Source of the DNA: JABDJX01 sp039942715
GTDB lineage: Bacteria; Pseudomonadota; Alphaproteobacteria; Rhodobacterales; Rhodobacteraceae
Reading direction: 5' to 3'
DNA: 64,000 nucleotides
NCBI GenBank assembly: GCA_039942715.1
Contig: JBDVBY010000011.1
Span: 62,001 to 126,000, forward strand
Shown here: positions 10,234 to 20,080 of the stretch, in pieces
Position numbering within the stretch: the first letter of the stretch is position 1
Layout: each line of letters starts with the position of its first letter
Notes under the pieces: generated by a model
The model's database searches: none
What the model saw: the letters and a program-made list of their open reading frames with translations, nothing else
What the model was told of the DNA's origin: nothing
Translations under genes and position numbers: made by a program

Positions 10234-10834
10234 GCTTGATATTTCCGATGTTAAGAATAACGGCATCAGCATCCGTCTTGCTTGGGTATGTTTCGCAGTC
10301 AAAGGACCAGTATTCAAGCGCTTGATTGATCTCATCTTGCGCAGAAGCCCCTTTCATCAAGATTGCTCTACCGTTTTCTGCTAGATGCATGTTCGCCCAA
10401 CCCAATAACATGACAAGCGGTGCCAGAGCGCGGGCGGAAAGCCGATTGACTTGCTGAGGAGCCATATCTTCAATGCGCTTAGCGTGAACTTTGAATCCAA
10501 CACCCGTTTCGCGCGCAACGGTCCTAAGAAACGTGGCCTTCCGTTGATCAGATTCTACGAGTTCAACAGTCGCTTTCTCAGACATTATTGCAATGACAGC
10601 GCCAGGAAAGCCCCCTCCACTCCCAACGTCAAGCCAAGAGCCCTCTTCAACAAACGGCAAAATCTGAGCGGAATCCAAGAAATGCCTTTGCCACAGGACT
10701 GGTAGGCTGTTGGGCGACACGAGATTTATACTTTTTGTCCAATGCGCAAGCAAAGCAGCGTAGATATCTAAGCGCTCCAATGTTTCACGTGAAACATCCA
10801 TCTTTTCCTGAAACGCATTCCTATCAGTTGTCAT
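10226..10834 (-). CDS. rsmG: 16S rRNA (guanine-527 N7) methyltransferase RsmG (GidB)
   Basis: SAM-dependent methylation of 16S rRNA. It has 202 residues with the SAM-binding loop [15 protein letters not shown] and the RALAPL motif. The start overlaps the mnmG stop as ATGA. Codons 13-18 (VSRET and neighbours) are written through a perfect parS site at 10781-10796. Loss of this methyltransferase gives low-level streptomycin resistance in other bacteria (family knowledge). Confidence 0.96.
   Translation of the reverse strand: MTTDRNAFQEKMDVSRETLERLDIYAALLAHWTKSINLVSPNSLPVLWQRHFLDSAQILPFVEEGSWLDVGSGGGFPGAVIAIMSEKATVELVESDQRKATFLRTVARETGVGFKVHAKRIEDMAPQQVNRLSARALAPLVMLLGWANMHLAENGRAILMKGASAQDEINQALEYWSFDCETYPSKTDADAVILNIGNIKRV
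10781..10796. promoter_or_regulatory. parS site 1 (ParB-binding palindrome)
   Basis: TGTTTCACGTGAAACA, an exact match to the near-universal 16-bp parS palindrome. It lies inside the 5' end of rsmG, where it encodes part of DVSRET. About 1.4 kb from parB and 5 kb from the candidate origin. Confidence 0.97.
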
Positions 10835-12705
10835 GCTTGTTTTCGTTCGCCCTGACGAAGCCTCGCAAGGATAAGCGTGAGTGCTGCAGGCGTCATTCCT
10901 TCCACTCGACCAGCCTGTCCAAGTGTTTCTGGCCTTGCCGCTATAAGTTTTTGCCGTAACTCGTTTGAAAGCCCTATAAGCTTCGCATAGTCAAATGTCA
11001 TTGGAATGGACTGTGCCTCATCACGCTTGAGATTTTCTACATCCTTGGCTTGACGCTCAATATACTGTGCATAGAGAGCGTCATACTTTAGCTGTGTTCG
11101 AACAGAACCATCGATGCTGGAAAGCTCTGGCCTAAGAGCAAGCACATCAGAAAACTGAACATCCGAAAACGCAAGCAATGCCAAGCCATCACGCTTTGCG
11201 CCGTCTTCTGATATATTTATACCTGCCTTTGACGCCTCAGATGCTGTGATTTTCACTTTCGCCAAGGCATCTCGGCCTAATGCAATATGCTCCATTTTCT
11301 CTAGGAACTGAGCTTTTCTGGCGCTGGAAACACAATTGGTCTCAATACCAAGCGGTGTCAGGCGTTGATCTGCATTATCTGCTCGCAACGAAAGCCTGTA
11401 TTCAGCGCGTGACGTAAACATACGGTACGGCTCAGTTACTCCGCGTGTCACGAGATCGTCAATCATGACCCCAATATAGGATGTTTCGCGCCCAAAATGG
11501 ATCGGCTCCAAGCCCAAAGCTTCTGACGCAGCATTTAATCCGGCGACCAGTCCTTGCGCTGCCGCCTCTTCATAACCGGTGGTACCATTAATTTGCCCGG
11601 CAAAGTACAGTCCGCTCCTATCAGTAACCTGTAGAGTTGTCGTCAACGCACGGGGATCCACATAGTCATACTCAATCGCGTATCCTGGTTGCACAATTTC
11701 AGCGTGCTCCAATCCGAAAATTGAATTCACATACGCATTTTGTATTTCCTCAGGCAACGAGGTCGAAATACCGTTTGGGTACACCAAGTCGCTAGTAAGC
11801 CCCTCAGGCTCAAGGAATATTTGGTGAGCTTGCTTGTCCGCGAACCTAACCACCTTATCCTCAATTGACGGACAATATCTTGGGCCAACACCATCTATTT
11901 GGCCACCATACATTGCCGATTTGTTGAGGTTTTCGCGAATAATATCGTGAGTTTGTGGATTCGTGTGCGTGATTCCACAAGAAATCTGACGCGCAGAGGG
12001 TACTTTGGACGCGAAAGAAAACATTACAGGGTCATCATCACCGGGCTGCATTTCAAGCTTTGCCCAATCGATGGTGCCTGATTTAATGCGAGGCGGCGTT
12101 CCTGTTTTCAGCCGCCCAAGTGGAAGGCCAAATGAGTCAATGCGTTCTGCAAGCTTTACAGACGGCCGATCCCCCATACGGCCCCCTGGGCGAGAAACGT
12201 CACCGATATGAATAACTCCCCTCAGAAACGTTCCGGTAGTTAGAACGACCGCGGCAGCACTTATCTCGGATTGATCCGCAAGAAGAACACCGAAAACACG
12301 CTCGCTCTTCATAAGGAAGTCAACAACCTCTCCTGAAACCACAGAAATATTATGGTGTGACTTCATTTCCGACTGCATTTCGCGCTTGTAGATTTCGCGG
12401 TCCGCTTGAGCTCGAGGGCCTTGCACAGCTGGCCCCTTACGTCGGTTTAGAAGCCGAAACTGTATACCCGCTTTGTCAGCAACGCGCGCCATAACGCCAT
12501 CTAACGCATCGATCTCTCTAACAAGGTGCCCCTTACCCAGCCCGCCGATCGCTGGGTTGCAAGACATAACGCCAATGCCGTCAAAATTTAGCGTTACAAG
12601 GATTACGCGTGCGCCGCGGCGCGCCGCGGCATGCGCCGCCTCTACGCCTGCGTGGCCACCGCCAACAACAACCACATCCGTATCGAAATGTTTCACGTGA
12701 AACAT
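10831..12705 (-). CDS. mnmG: tRNA uridine-5-carboxymethylaminomethyl modification enzyme MnmG (GidA)
   Basis: FAD-dependent partner of MnmE that adds carboxymethylaminomethyl groups to U34 of several tRNAs. The 624 residues begin [24 protein letters not shown], which includes the FAD dinucleotide fold GGGHAG. Conserved [20 protein letters not shown] and the C-terminal [15 protein letters not shown] segment are present. The first six codons coincide with a perfect parS site. It starts 6 bases after the mnmE stop, which pairs both halves of the enzyme complex in one operon. Confidence 0.97.
   Translation of the reverse strand: MFHVKHFDTDVVVVGGGHAGVEAAHAAARRGARVILVTLNFDGIGVMSCNPAIGGLGKGHLVREIDALDGVMARVADKAGIQFRLLNRRKGPAVQGPRAQADREIYKREMQSEMKSHHNISVVSGEVVDFLMKSERVFGVLLADQSEISAAAVVLTTGTFLRGVIHIGDVSRPGGRMGDRPSVKLAERIDSFGLPLGRLKTGTPPRIKSGTIDWAKLEMQPGDDDPVMFSFASKVPSARQISCGITHTNPQTHDIIRENLNKSAMYGGQIDGVGPRYCPSIEDKVVRFADKQAHQIFLEPEGLTSDLVYPNGISTSLPEEIQNAYVNSIFGLEHAEIVQPGYAIEYDYVDPRALTTTLQVTDRSGLYFAGQINGTTGYEEAAAQGLVAGLNAASEALGLEPIHFGRETSYIGVMIDDLVTRGVTEPYRMFTSRAEYRLSLRADNADQRLTPLGIETNCVSSARKAQFLEKMEHIALGRDALAKVKITASEASKAGINISEDGAKRDGLALLAFSDVQFSDVLALRPELSSIDGSVRTQLKYDALYAQYIERQAKDVENLKRDEAQSIPMTFDYAKLIGLSNELRQKLIAARPETLGQAGRVEGMTPAALTLILARLRQGERKQA
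12689..12704. promoter_or_regulatory. parS site 2 (ParB-binding palindrome)
   Basis: TGTTTCACGTGAAACA, identical to site 1. It covers the mnmG start region from the second base of its ATG and encodes MFHVKH, a different reading phase from site 1. About 3.2 kb from the candidate origin. Confidence 0.97.
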
Positions 12706-12711
12706 CCCCTT

Positions 12712-13980
12712 CTATTTTCCAATGCAAAAACTAGAGAATATCTCATCGAGAAGGTTTTCCACATCTACACGGCCCACCAAGGAATCCAGCGCCCTTATGG
12801 CACTGCGCAAATCTTCCGCGGCAAGCTCACTTAGTTCAGGGTTGGTGCGTATCCGATCCTGCGCGATTCCCAAAGAGAAAACGGCTCGCTCCATAGCGAC
12901 ACGATGTCGATCTCGGGTGGCGACGCCAGCCTTACCCGCGCGCTCCTCCAAAATCTGAGTTATCTTGAAAATAATACTATCCAAGCCTTCTCCCGTCGTG
13001 CCAGAAAGATCACCTTTACCAAGATCGCTCTTTGTCACAGCAACCAAATCATCACTTTCTGGCTTAATCACGGGGGTAGCGCCCGCTTCAGGAATAAGAA
13101 CTAGCCGTAGATCTGCGCGTTTCGCTCTTTCAAGCGCCAAGTCAATACCAAGACTTTCAATTTCGTTATCTGCCTTCCTGATGCCTGCGGTATCAAGAAA
13201 TGTGACTGGCAGCCCATTCAAATCCATTTGCACTTCGATCACATCGCGAGTCGTCCCAGCAATGTCAGAAGTAAGAGCAGCCTGACGCCCGGACAGCGTA
13301 TTTAGCAAAGTGGATTTTCCAACATTGGGCGGGCCAACAATGGCCACTTCAAACCCATCTCTAATTCGTTCAGCCACACCCTGTCCCGCTGCTTCCTTCT
13401 CAAGTTCATTAGAAACTGCAGTCAAAAGGCTTGAAACTTCTGGCATCACGTCGACCGGAACATCTTCATCCGCGAAGTCAATTGTTGCCTCTATCAGCGA
13501 TGCTGCACGGATCAGCCGCTCACGCCAAGACTCTGCCCGCTTTCCCAACGCCCCTGCAAAAATTGCGAGGGCTTGACGCCTTTGCGCTTCCGTCTCAGCC
13601 TCAATTAGATCAGCCAACCCTTCGACACGCGCCAAGTCCAAGCGCTCATTCTCCAGAGCGCGCCGCGTGAACTCACCCGCCTCCGCATGACGTAATCCAT
13701 CAATCTGGGAGAGCGCCGTTAAGGCGGCATTCACAATAGCGGTTGAACCATGCAAGTGAAGCTCGACAACATCTTCACCAGTAAAGCTGAATGGCTCATC
13801 AAAGCTAAGAACCAGCGCTTCATCTATCAAAACGCCTTTATAGATGAGTTGCCGAACTCCGCGACTCTTAACCGGTTTGCAAAAAGTATTGAGTGCTGAA
13901 AAGGCATCTGGGCCAGAGATACGAACGATAGCAACGCCTGACTTTCCCCGAGCGGAGGCTAGAGCGAATATCGTATCCAT
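12712..13980 (-). CDS. mnmE: tRNA modification GTPase MnmE (TrmE)
   Basis: Potassium-activated dimeric GTPase that works with MnmG on U34 of tRNA. The 422 residues have the N-terminal tetrahydrofolate-binding domain (starts [23 protein letters not shown]), a G domain with G1 GPPNVGKST, the G2 loop GTTRD and G3 DTAGI, and the terminal CIGK with its essential Cys. The G4 motif reads TKSD rather than NKxD; this substitution is compatible with GTP binding in related proteins. Alphaproteobacterial MnmE is often shorter than the E. coli protein. Confidence 0.96.
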   Translation of the reverse strand: MDTIFALASARGKSGVAIVRISGPDAFSALNTFCKPVKSRGVRQLIYKGVLIDEALVLSFDEPFSFTGEDVVELHLHGSTAIVNAALTALSQIDGLRHAEAGEFTRRALENERLDLARVEGLADLIEAETEAQRRQALAIFAGALGKRAESWRERLIRAASLIEATIDFADEDVPVDVMPEVSSLLTAVSNELEKEAAGQGVAERIRDGFEVAIVGPPNVGKSTLLNTLSGRQAALTSDIAGTTRDVIEVQMDLNGLPVTFLDTAGIRKADNEIESLGIDLALERAKRADLRLVLIPEAGATPVIKPESDDLVAVTKSDLGKGDLSGTTGEGLDSIIFKITQILEERAGKAGVATRDRHRVAMERAVFSLGIAQDRIRTNPELSELAAEDLRSAIRALDSLVGRVDVENLLDEIFSSFCIGK

Positions 13981-14010
13981 CTAATTAACCCTCTGTTATT
14001 AAACAGAAAA

Positions 14011-15279
14011 TTAGGTGTTCATCGAGTCAAAGAATTCAGAATTGCTCTTTGTCTGCTTCAACTTCGACAGCAAAAACTCAATGGCATCTGTCGTTCCCAT
14101 CGGGTTCAGAATGCGTCGCAATACAAATGTCTTAGCCAGATCACCTTTGTCGACCAACAGGTCTTCTTTCCGCGTGCCCGACTTAAGAATATCCATCGCA
14201 GGATATACACGTTTATCAGCAACCTTACGATCCAGAACAATTTCGCTGTTACCCGTACCTTTGAATTCCTCAAAGATCACTTCATCCATCCGACTACCGG
14301 TATCAATCAACGCAGTCGCGATAATTGTCAGCGATCCACCTTCTTCAATATTACGCGCAGCACCGAAGAAGCGTTTAGGCCGCTGCAGAGCGTTCGCATC
14401 AACGCCACCCGTCAGAACTTTACCAGACGAAGGTACAACGGTGTTAAATGCACGACCAAGGCGTGTGATGGAATCGAGAAGAATTACAACGTCGCGTTTG
14501 TGTTCAACAAGGCGTTTTGCCTTCTCGATAACCATGTCCGACACAGCCACGTGGCGCGTTGCCGGTTCATCAAAGGTCGATGATACCACTTCACCCTTCA
14601 CCGAGCGCTGCATGTCGGTCACCTCTTCAGGACGCTCATCGATAAGCAGCACGATCAGGTAACACTCTGGGTGGTTCGTTTCGATTGAATGCGCGATGTT
14701 TTGCAGCAGAACCGTCTTACCCGTCCGCGGCGGTGCAACGATCAAAGACCGCTGGCCTTTACCGATCGGGGCGACCAAATCAATAATCCTAGCAGAACGA
14801 TCTTTGATGGTAGGATCTTCGATCTCCATCGTCATCCGCTCATCAGGATAAAGCGGCGTCAGGTTATCAAAACTTACCTTGTGTTTGGCTTTCTCAGGCT
14901 CTTCAAAGTTAATTTTCTCCACTTCGGTCATCGCAAAGTAGCGTTCGGCATCATTAGGTTCGCGGATCACACCCTCAACAGTATCTCCGGTGCGCAATGA
15001 GAATTTTCGGATCATCTCTGGCGATAGATAGATATCATCCGGGCCTGGCAGATAGTTTGCCTCGGGTGAGCGTAAAAAACCAAAACCGTCCTGCAAAACC
15101 TCAAGCACACCATCACCACCAATGGTCCACTCATCTTCAGCGCGCTCTTTTAGGATCGAGAACATCATCTCGCCTTTGCGCATCGTCGATGCGTTTTCAA
15201 TCTCAAGCTCTTCAGCCAGAGACAAAAGTTCTTTTGGTGTTTGGAGTTTTAGATCAGCAAGGTTTACGCGATCACTCAT
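14011..15279 (-). CDS. rho: Transcription termination factor Rho
   Basis: Hexameric RNA-dependent ATPase that ends transcription. The 422 residues include the N-terminal helical Rho_N region ([21 protein letters not shown]), the cold-shock-like RNA-binding domain with GFGFLRS, and the ATPase core with P-loop APPRTGKT (about residues 185-192), the Walker B-like [13 protein letters not shown] and the R-loop region. The gene stands alone with about 120 bases upstream to hemJ. Several convergent pairs in this window lack hairpin terminators, which is consistent with heavy reliance on Rho. Confidence 0.97.
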   Translation of the reverse strand: MSDRVNLADLKLQTPKELLSLAEELEIENASTMRKGEMMFSILKERAEDEWTIGGDGVLEVLQDGFGFLRSPEANYLPGPDDIYLSPEMIRKFSLRTGDTVEGVIREPNDAERYFAMTEVEKINFEEPEKAKHKVSFDNLTPLYPDERMTMEIEDPTIKDRSARIIDLVAPIGKGQRSLIVAPPRTGKTVLLQNIAHSIETNHPECYLIVLLIDERPEEVTDMQRSVKGEVVSSTFDEPATRHVAVSDMVIEKAKRLVEHKRDVVILLDSITRLGRAFNTVVPSSGKVLTGGVDANALQRPKRFFGAARNIEEGGSLTIIATALIDTGSRMDEVIFEEFKGTGNSEIVLDRKVADKRVYPAMDILKSGTRKEDLLVDKGDLAKTFVLRRILNPMGTTDAIEFLLSKLKQTKSNSEFFDSMNT

Positions 15280-15402
15280 GGAATAAGCCTTTCGAGCGGG
15301 ACAAATGCCGTGCGGTCTTTTCAGTTCTGGAAAATCGACAGGTTTCAGAACGAAACCTTGGAGCCTAATTAGGGATCACTGGCATTTGAGTCAACAAGAG
15401 CA

Positions 15403-15852
15403 TTAGAATTTAACGATGACCGACATCACGATACCAACCATCAAAAGTGTCGGCACTTCATTCATCAAGCGAAAGTTGCGACCATCTCTAGAGTTGGTGC
15501 CAGCGGCGAACTCTTTTCGCCGCAATCCAAGCCAGTGATGAAACCAAGTCATACCGAGAACACAGCCTGCTTTGGTCCAAGGCCACACAGCGCCCCAATC
15601 AACCACACCCGGTGTCATCACAAGCAAAAGCCCAAAGACCCAGGTTGCGATCATGGCAGGATTCATGATCACCCCTAGTAGCTTTAGCTCCATAGTTTGA
15701 AACAACTCGTGCGTCTCTCCGCTTTGGCCCACTCTTTCTACATGATACACGTAAAGGCGAGGTAGATAGAAAAGCCCCGCCATCCAAGCAATGACCGAGA
15801 TCACATGCAAAGATTTGATCCATGGATAGATTGAAAAAAGCAGATCGGTCAT
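15403..15852 (-). CDS. hemJ: Protoporphyrinogen oxidase HemJ
   Basis: Membrane protein that oxidises protoporphyrinogen IX to protoporphyrin IX in bacteria lacking HemG/HemY-type oxidase. It has 149 residues and about four hydrophobic helices. Key residues are visible: the early His in LHVISVIAWMAGLFYLPRLYVYH, the later HHWLGLRRKEF, and the conserved RLMNEVPT near the end. It borders the candidate origin, where hem genes are common in alphaproteobacteria. The hemE gene often found here is not in the window. Confidence 0.93.
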   Translation of the reverse strand: MTDLLFSIYPWIKSLHVISVIAWMAGLFYLPRLYVYHVERVGQSGETHELFQTMELKLLGVIMNPAMIATWVFGLLLVMTPGVVDWGAVWPWTKAGCVLGMTWFHHWLGLRRKEFAAGTNSRDGRNFRLMNEVPTLLMVGIVMSVIVKF

Positions 15853-16248
15853 CAGGGCCCCTGTTTGGCTACCCTCTCTTAAATAATAAATATAAGAAAA
15901 GAAAAGATGTTGTGGTTATTAGGGCCTGTGTACAAGTGGAATTCTTTTGTTAACCAGATGTTTATACACAGTGGAAAAATTCGAAACAGGCATCGCTGTA
16001 ACTAAGGGATAAGTGAAGATTTCTTTAACAAAAGCACTAAATTTCCGCCGTAGAATTTGTGGATATCTTCGTGTCTAAGTCATTCGTTTTGTTACAGTCC
16101 ACAGGAACAAGTTAGCGTCTGTCCACAGTGGATATATCAGACCAAACGCTAGCAGAAGTTTCCCAGATTCCGTATTGACGCTGCAAAGCCCAGTAACTCA
16201 CCGATTCCTCCTTATGATTCCAAAGCAAACCCTCACAGAGTTATCCAC
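15853..16248. other. oriC: Candidate chromosomal replication origin (oriC)
   Basis: A 396-base non-coding gap between divergent hemJ and maf. Two perfect DnaA boxes are visible: TTATACACA at 15962-15970 and TTATCCACA at 16241-16249. One box has a single mismatch (TGTGGATAT, 16058-16066), and weaker ones occur around 15911 and 16119-16135. An AT-rich stretch (15877-15908) could be the unwinding element. A near-match CtrA box, TTAA-N7-TTTA (15950-15964), overlaps the first DnaA box. Genes on both sides read away from this gap, and parABS is 3-7 kb away. GC skew was not computed. Confidence 0.8.
15962..15970 (+). promoter_or_regulatory. DnaA box
   Basis: TTATACACA, an exact match to TTATNCACA. 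Its first three bases overlap the right half of a CtrA-like box at 15950-15964. Confidence 0.85.
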
Positions 16249-16249
16249 A
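16241..16249 (+). promoter_or_regulatory. DnaA box at the maf start codon
   Basis: TTATCCACA, the strongest form of the DnaA box. Its last base is the first base of the maf ATG, so DnaA bound here would cover the maf ribosome-binding region in DNA. Confidence 0.85.
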
Positions 16250-16848
16250 TGCCTAGCCGCCTAATTCTTGCGTCATCCTCTGAAATTCGGGCACAACTGC
16301 TTCGCCAAGCTGGCGTGGATTTTGAGGTTAAAGCGGCGCGTGTCGACGAAGAGGCTATCAAAGAAGCCTTGCAGGCGGAAGAAGCTCCGCCGCGTGATAT
16401 TGCCGATGCTTTAGCGGAGGCAAAGGCGCGTAAAGTGTCCGGAACACTACCAGAAAGTTTGGTTTTAGGCTGTGATCAAATCCTAGCTTTTGATGGTAGC
16501 ATCCTTTCTAAACCACGCGATCAAGCCGAAGCACTGCGACACTTAAAAATGTTGCGCGGGCAACGCCATCAATTGATGTCAGCTGCTGTTTTGTATGAAA
16601 ATGCAAAACCCGTCTGGCGACATGTTGGCGTTGTACGGTTGTTGATGCGCGAGGCGTCTGACGAATGGCTTGACGCATATGTTGCGCGCAACTGGCGCAG
16701 TATTCAACATTCCGTTGGTGGCTATAAACTTGAAGAAGAAGGTGTACGATTGTTCACACGCATTGACGGTGACCACTTTAACGTTCTTGGTCTGCCGCTG
16801 CTTGAACTCTTGTCACATCTGGTTTTGCGAGGCACGCTGGCATCATGA
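16249..16848 (+). CDS. maf: Maf-like nucleoside triphosphate pyrophosphatase
   Basis: House-cleaning NTP pyrophosphatase that removes modified nucleotides (dTTP/UTP or m7GTP, depending on the subfamily). The 199 residues begin MPSRLILASSSEIRAQLLRQAGVDFEV, matching the Maf N-terminal signature, and carry the LGCDQIL Asp that binds metal and the SVGGYKLEEEG segment. It is the first gene right of the candidate origin and overlaps aroE by 4 nt (ATGA). The subfamily, and so the substrate, cannot be fixed from sequence alone. Confidence 0.92.
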   Translation: MPSRLILASSSEIRAQLLRQAGVDFEVKAARVDEEAIKEALQAEEAPPRDIADALAEAKARKVSGTLPESLVLGCDQILAFDGSILSKPRDQAEALRHLKMLRGQRHQLMSAAVLYENAKPVWRHVGVVRLLMREASDEWLDAYVARNWRSIQHSVGGYKLEEEGVRLFTRIDGDHFNVLGLPLLELLSHLVLRGTLAS

Positions 16849-17678
16849 GTGAGACAAAAATTCCTTTGGCCGGCGTCATCGGATCGCCCATAGCGCATTC
16901 AAAGTCGCCGCTTTTGCACCAACATTGGCTGCGCCGCTATGGGATACGCGGCCACTATATTCCGATGCACATCGCGTCGGGTGATTTGGAAAACGCAATC
17001 GCCACTCTGCCAAAGCTGGGATTTGTCGGGATCAATGTCACCATTCCTCACAAAGAGCATATCCTATCCATCGCTGATCTCGTTTCTGATCGCGCCGCTG
17101 TCATGGGTTCTGCAAACACTTTGATTTTCCGGGCGGACGGCAAAGTCCACGCAGACAATACAGATGGCTATGGATTCATGGAAAACCTACGCCAAGGTGT
17201 TCCTGATTGGGATCCAAAAGTTGGCCCGGCGGCGGTGATTGGTGCTGGGGGCGCTGCACGCGCGGTCATTTCGTCGCTTATTGACGCTGGGTGCACTGAG
17301 ATCCGCCTGACCAACCGCACAAAAACCCGTGCCGAGGGTCTTCGCCAAGAATTCGGCACCAAGGTCGAAGTTGTGGATTGGGTAAAGGCTGGGAATATGC
17401 TGGATGGTGCAGCAACGGTCGTAAACGCGTCCTCATTGGGAATGACAGGCGCGTCTGAAATGCGCATTCCGCTAGATGCGCTCTCGCGTTCCGCCGTTGT
17501 TACTGATCTGGTCTATACCCCGCTTGAAACACCCTTGCTCGCCCACGCAAAGTCCATTGGCTGTCGAACAGTAGATGGTCTTGGTATGTTGTTGCATCAG
17601 GCAGTGCCGGGGTTTGAGCGTTGGTTTGGTCTACGTCCTGAAGTTGACGACGCTCTAAGAGAAGTTGTGCTGAGGTGA
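16845..17678 (+). CDS. aroE: Shikimate dehydrogenase AroE
   Basis: NADPH-dependent reduction of 3-dehydroshikimate to shikimate in the aromatic amino acid pathway. The 277 residues have the substrate-binding [20 protein letters not shown] near the N-terminus, [10 protein letters not shown] with the catalytic Lys, DNTDGYGF, the NADP loop [10 protein letters not shown] and the C-terminal [15 protein letters not shown]. It overlaps maf (ATGA) and coaE (GTGA) by 4 nt, so the four-gene operon is tightly coupled. Confidence 0.97.
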   Translation: MSETKIPLAGVIGSPIAHSKSPLLHQHWLRRYGIRGHYIPMHIASGDLENAIATLPKLGFVGINVTIPHKEHILSIADLVSDRAAVMGSANTLIFRADGKVHADNTDGYGFMENLRQGVPDWDPKVGPAAVIGAGGAARAVISSLIDAGCTEIRLTNRTKTRAEGLRQEFGTKVEVVDWVKAGNMLDGAATVVNASSLGMTGASEMRIPLDALSRSAVVTDLVYTPLETPLLAHAKSIGCRTVDGLGMLLHQAVPGFERWFGLRPEVDDALREVVLR

Positions 17679-18286
17679 CCCGGCCTTTTGTGATTGGGCT
17701 GACTGGGTCTATCGGCATGGGTAAGTCAACGACAGCGCAGATGTTTCGCGATGCAGGAATAGACGTGTGGGATGCCGACGCAACTGTGCATAAGCTATAC
17801 GAACAAGGCGGCGCTGCCGTTTCTCTGATTGGCGAATTGTGTCCGGACGCCATCTTGGGCGGTGCGGTCGACCGATCTGTTTTGTCAAAATGGGTTGCCG
17901 AGGATGAATCGGCGTTGTCGCAAATCGAATCCATTGTGCACCCACTGGTACAAGCCGACCGGGCAGCGTTCTTGGAGGGTTCTGAGAACGATTTAGTTGT
18001 TTTCGACATCCCCCTATTATTTGAAACACAGGCAGATGAAGCGGTGGACGCAATTGTCGTGGTTTCAACCGACAAAGAAAACCAGCGGACGCGTGTTCTC
18101 GAGCGCGAGGGCATGACGCGTGAAAAGTTCGAGAACATCGTGACGCGCCAATTGCCTGATGCAGAGAAGCGTGCGCGCGCTGACTTTATCATCGACACGA
18201 CTACTCTTGAAGGTGCGCGAGCGTCGGTTCATGATGTGATCGAGCATATAAAAAACAGGCAATCCAATGCGCGAGATCGTTCTTGA
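17675..18286 (+). CDS. coaE: Dephospho-CoA kinase CoaE
   Basis: Last step of coenzyme A synthesis: ATP-dependent phosphorylation of dephospho-CoA. The start is a GTG inside a GTGA overlap with the aroE stop. The P-loop GSIGMGKST is at about residues 11-19 and [10 protein letters not shown] follows. The 203-residue length is normal. Its 3' end overlaps dnaQ by 20 nt. Confidence 0.95.
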   Translation: MTRPFVIGLTGSIGMGKSTTAQMFRDAGIDVWDADATVHKLYEQGGAAVSLIGELCPDAILGGAVDRSVLSKWVAEDESALSQIESIVHPLVQADRAAFLEGSENDLVVFDIPLLFETQADEAVDAIVVVSTDKENQRTRVLEREGMTREKFENIVTRQLPDAEKRARADFIIDTTTLEGARASVHDVIEHIKNRQSNARDRS

Positions 18287-18959
18287 TACCGAGACCACTG
18301 GTCTTGATCCCAACACAGGTGACCGGATCGTCGAAATTGGCGCCGTAGAGCTGCAAGGCCACATGCCAACGGGCAAAACCTATCACCAGTATATTTTCCC
18401 TGAACGCTCGGTTCCCCAGGAAGCGATTAACGTGCATGGGCTGGATGATGCTTTTTTGCGCGATAAACCGGTGTTTAAGAAGGTCGCGCAAGCGTTCATC
18501 GACTTTATTGGTGACTCCAAGCTCATCATCCACAACGCCGCCTTCGATATGAAGTTTCTAAACGCGGAGCTTAAGTGGGTTGGGATGCCAACCATTCCAT
18601 GGGAGCGTGCGGTTGATACCCTTGATATCGCGCGCAAAAAATTTCCTGGTTCACCTGCATCGCTTGATGCGCTTTGCCGTCGCTATGGTATCGACAACTC
18701 GTCTCGCACCCTGCACGGAGCGCTGTTGGACAGTGAAATTCTGGCAGATGTCTATCTTGAGCTGATCGGTGGCCGCCAGCCTGATCTGGTTCTTGCCACT
18801 GACACCAAAGACACCGCATCAGAACGTTCTATTGAGGCGTGGCGACCGACCAAACGAGCAACGCCGTTAACAATCCAGATTTCTCAGGAAGAGGCCATTG
18901 CCCATGCCGCCCTTGTGGACGCCATGGGTGAAAATGCTCTGTGGCGCAAGCTTAGTTAG
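18267..18959 (+). CDS. dnaQ: DNA polymerase III epsilon subunit (3'-5' proofreading exonuclease)
   Basis: DEDDh exonuclease that proofreads for DNA polymerase III. The 230 residues have Exo[12 protein letters not shown] at the N-terminus, Exo[16 protein letters not shown] and ExoIII with [15 protein letters not shown]. The C-terminal tail is the likely contact to the alpha subunit. It is the last gene of maf-aroE-coaE-dnaQ and converges with secB with an 8-nt overlap of the ends. Confidence 0.95.
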   Translation: MREIVLDTETTGLDPNTGDRIVEIGAVELQGHMPTGKTYHQYIFPERSVPQEAINVHGLDDAFLRDKPVFKKVAQAFIDFIGDSKLIIHNAAFDMKFLNAELKWVGMPTIPWERAVDTLDIARKKFPGSPASLDALCRRYGIDNSSRTLHGALLDSEILADVYLELIGGRQPDLVLATDTKDTASERSIEAWRPTKRATPLTIQISQEEAIAHAALVDAMGENALWRKLS

Positions 18960-19449
18960 CGACAGGCGCATCTTCTTCTTTGGCGGCTTGGCGCTGGGCC
19001 AATTGCTGACGATAAAGCTGAACAAAATCGATGTTATCCAGGTTAAGCGGTGGAAAGCCACCGTCGCGTGTTACGTCGCTGACGATGCGGCGCACAAAGG
19101 GGAACAACATGCGTGGACATTCGATCATTAGAAACGGGTGCAGCTGATCTTCGGCAATATTATCAATCTGAAACATGCCGCCGTACTCAAGCTCTAGCGC
19201 GAACAGTACGTCTTCGCTGTCTTTGTTCTTGGATGTGATGTTGAACTTGGAAATCACTTCGTACTGGTTCTCAGCGCCACCCTTACGGCCATCTAAAGCC
19301 ACTTGTACCTGAATATCAGGCTGGATCTGACCTTTCACAGGCTTTTGCGCCATAATGTTTTCAAAGGAAAGATCGCGGATGAACTGCCCAATGATCTTCA
19401 TCTGTGGCATTTGAGGTTGCGCGGCGGCGCCATTTTCAGTTTCGGCCAT
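18952..19449 (-). CDS. secB: Protein-export chaperone SecB
   Basis: Tetrameric chaperone that keeps precursors unfolded and delivers them to SecA. From the ATG at 19449 the protein has 165 residues starting MAETENGAAAQPQ; the in-frame extension upstream lacks similarity to SecB. The core has QFIRDLSFENI, the YGGMFQI stretch and the LFPFVRRIVSDVTRDGGFPPLNLDNIDFVQLY C-terminal region typical of SecB. secA is about 41 kb away in the same window. Confidence 0.96.
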   Translation of the reverse strand: MAETENGAAAQPQMPQMKIIGQFIRDLSFENIMAQKPVKGQIQPDIQVQVALDGRKGGAENQYEVISKFNITSKNKDSEDVLFALELEYGGMFQIDNIAEDQLHPFLMIECPRMLFPFVRRIVSDVTRDGGFPPLNLDNIDFVQLYRQQLAQRQAAKEEDAPVAN

Positions 19450-19511
19450 GTCGGTCTCCGGTAAGGGGAATCTATAAATCGCAGGGGTGTTAGCAGAGCA
19501 AACTGTTGCGC

Positions 19512-19976
19512 TCAATGGCGGGTCCAACCAGAGGGCCCATTTTGCGGCGATGGGTCGACTTCTTCATAGTCAGCATCGATCACGGAAGAGTCGGCTGGCT
19601 CTGTGGGCTGACCATAATTAACAGTCTGAACCGTAATGCGAGATCGTACGAGCTGATAAATCTTGCTGCGAATGCCAGGCACCATTAACGCAAAACCAAC
19701 CACATCCGTAAAAAAACCGGGTGTTAAAAGCAACGCTCCTGAAAAAAGTACCATAGCGCCATGCGCCATCGGTTCAGTCGGGTCGCTCAGATTTTCTAAG
19801 GATCCACGCAGTTGTGCCATAACGGCCATGCCCTGACTCCGCACTAAAAACGTGCCTAAAGCAGCGGTAAGGATCACAATTGCGAGTGTCCACCAAAGCC
19901 CAATAAAACCGCCAACCTGAATAAAAAGAGCGATTTCAATGAGTGGCACGAACATGAACAGCAAAAATAAGCGCAT
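19512..19976 (-). CDS. fxsA: FxsA family membrane protein
   Basis: A small inner-membrane protein; E. coli FxsA overproduction relieves F-plasmid exclusion of phage T7, but the general role is unknown. I chose ATG 19976 because AAAGG lies 6 bases upstream and the protein then starts MRLFLLFMFVPLIEIALFIQVG, the FxsA N-terminus. Three to four hydrophobic helices are visible, including the LTPGFFTDVVGFALMVPGIR motif. The length is 154 residues with a polar acidic tail. It diverges from timA. Confidence 0.88.
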   Translation of the reverse strand: MRLFLLFMFVPLIEIALFIQVGGFIGLWWTLAIVILTAALGTFLVRSQGMAVMAQLRGSLENLSDPTEPMAHGAMVLFSGALLLTPGFFTDVVGFALMVPGIRSKIYQLVRSRITVQTVNYGQPTEPADSSVIDADYEEVDPSPQNGPSGWTRH

Positions 19977-20080
19977 TTGAACCTTTCTCATCAGGCCATC
20001 CAGTAGACTTAACGGCCTCTCCGCCCTACATATGTGCCTTGATAGAGAAAAACCCAAGCTTTTACCCCCCGAGAGGATAA

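Noticed and set aside
10234..10335. Longer ParA starting at ATG 10335
   Set aside because: The extension lies entirely within rsmG, does not resemble ParA N-termini, and the GTG at 10233 gives a normal start with an 8-nt overlap.
13981..14000. CtrA box TTAA...TTAA between rho and mnmE
   Set aside because: The spacing between the TTAA half-sites is 10 bases, not 7.
13981..14010. Terminator for rho (CTGTT-ATTA-AACAG)
   Set aside because: The stem has only 5 weak base pairs and no T-run on the minus strand after it.
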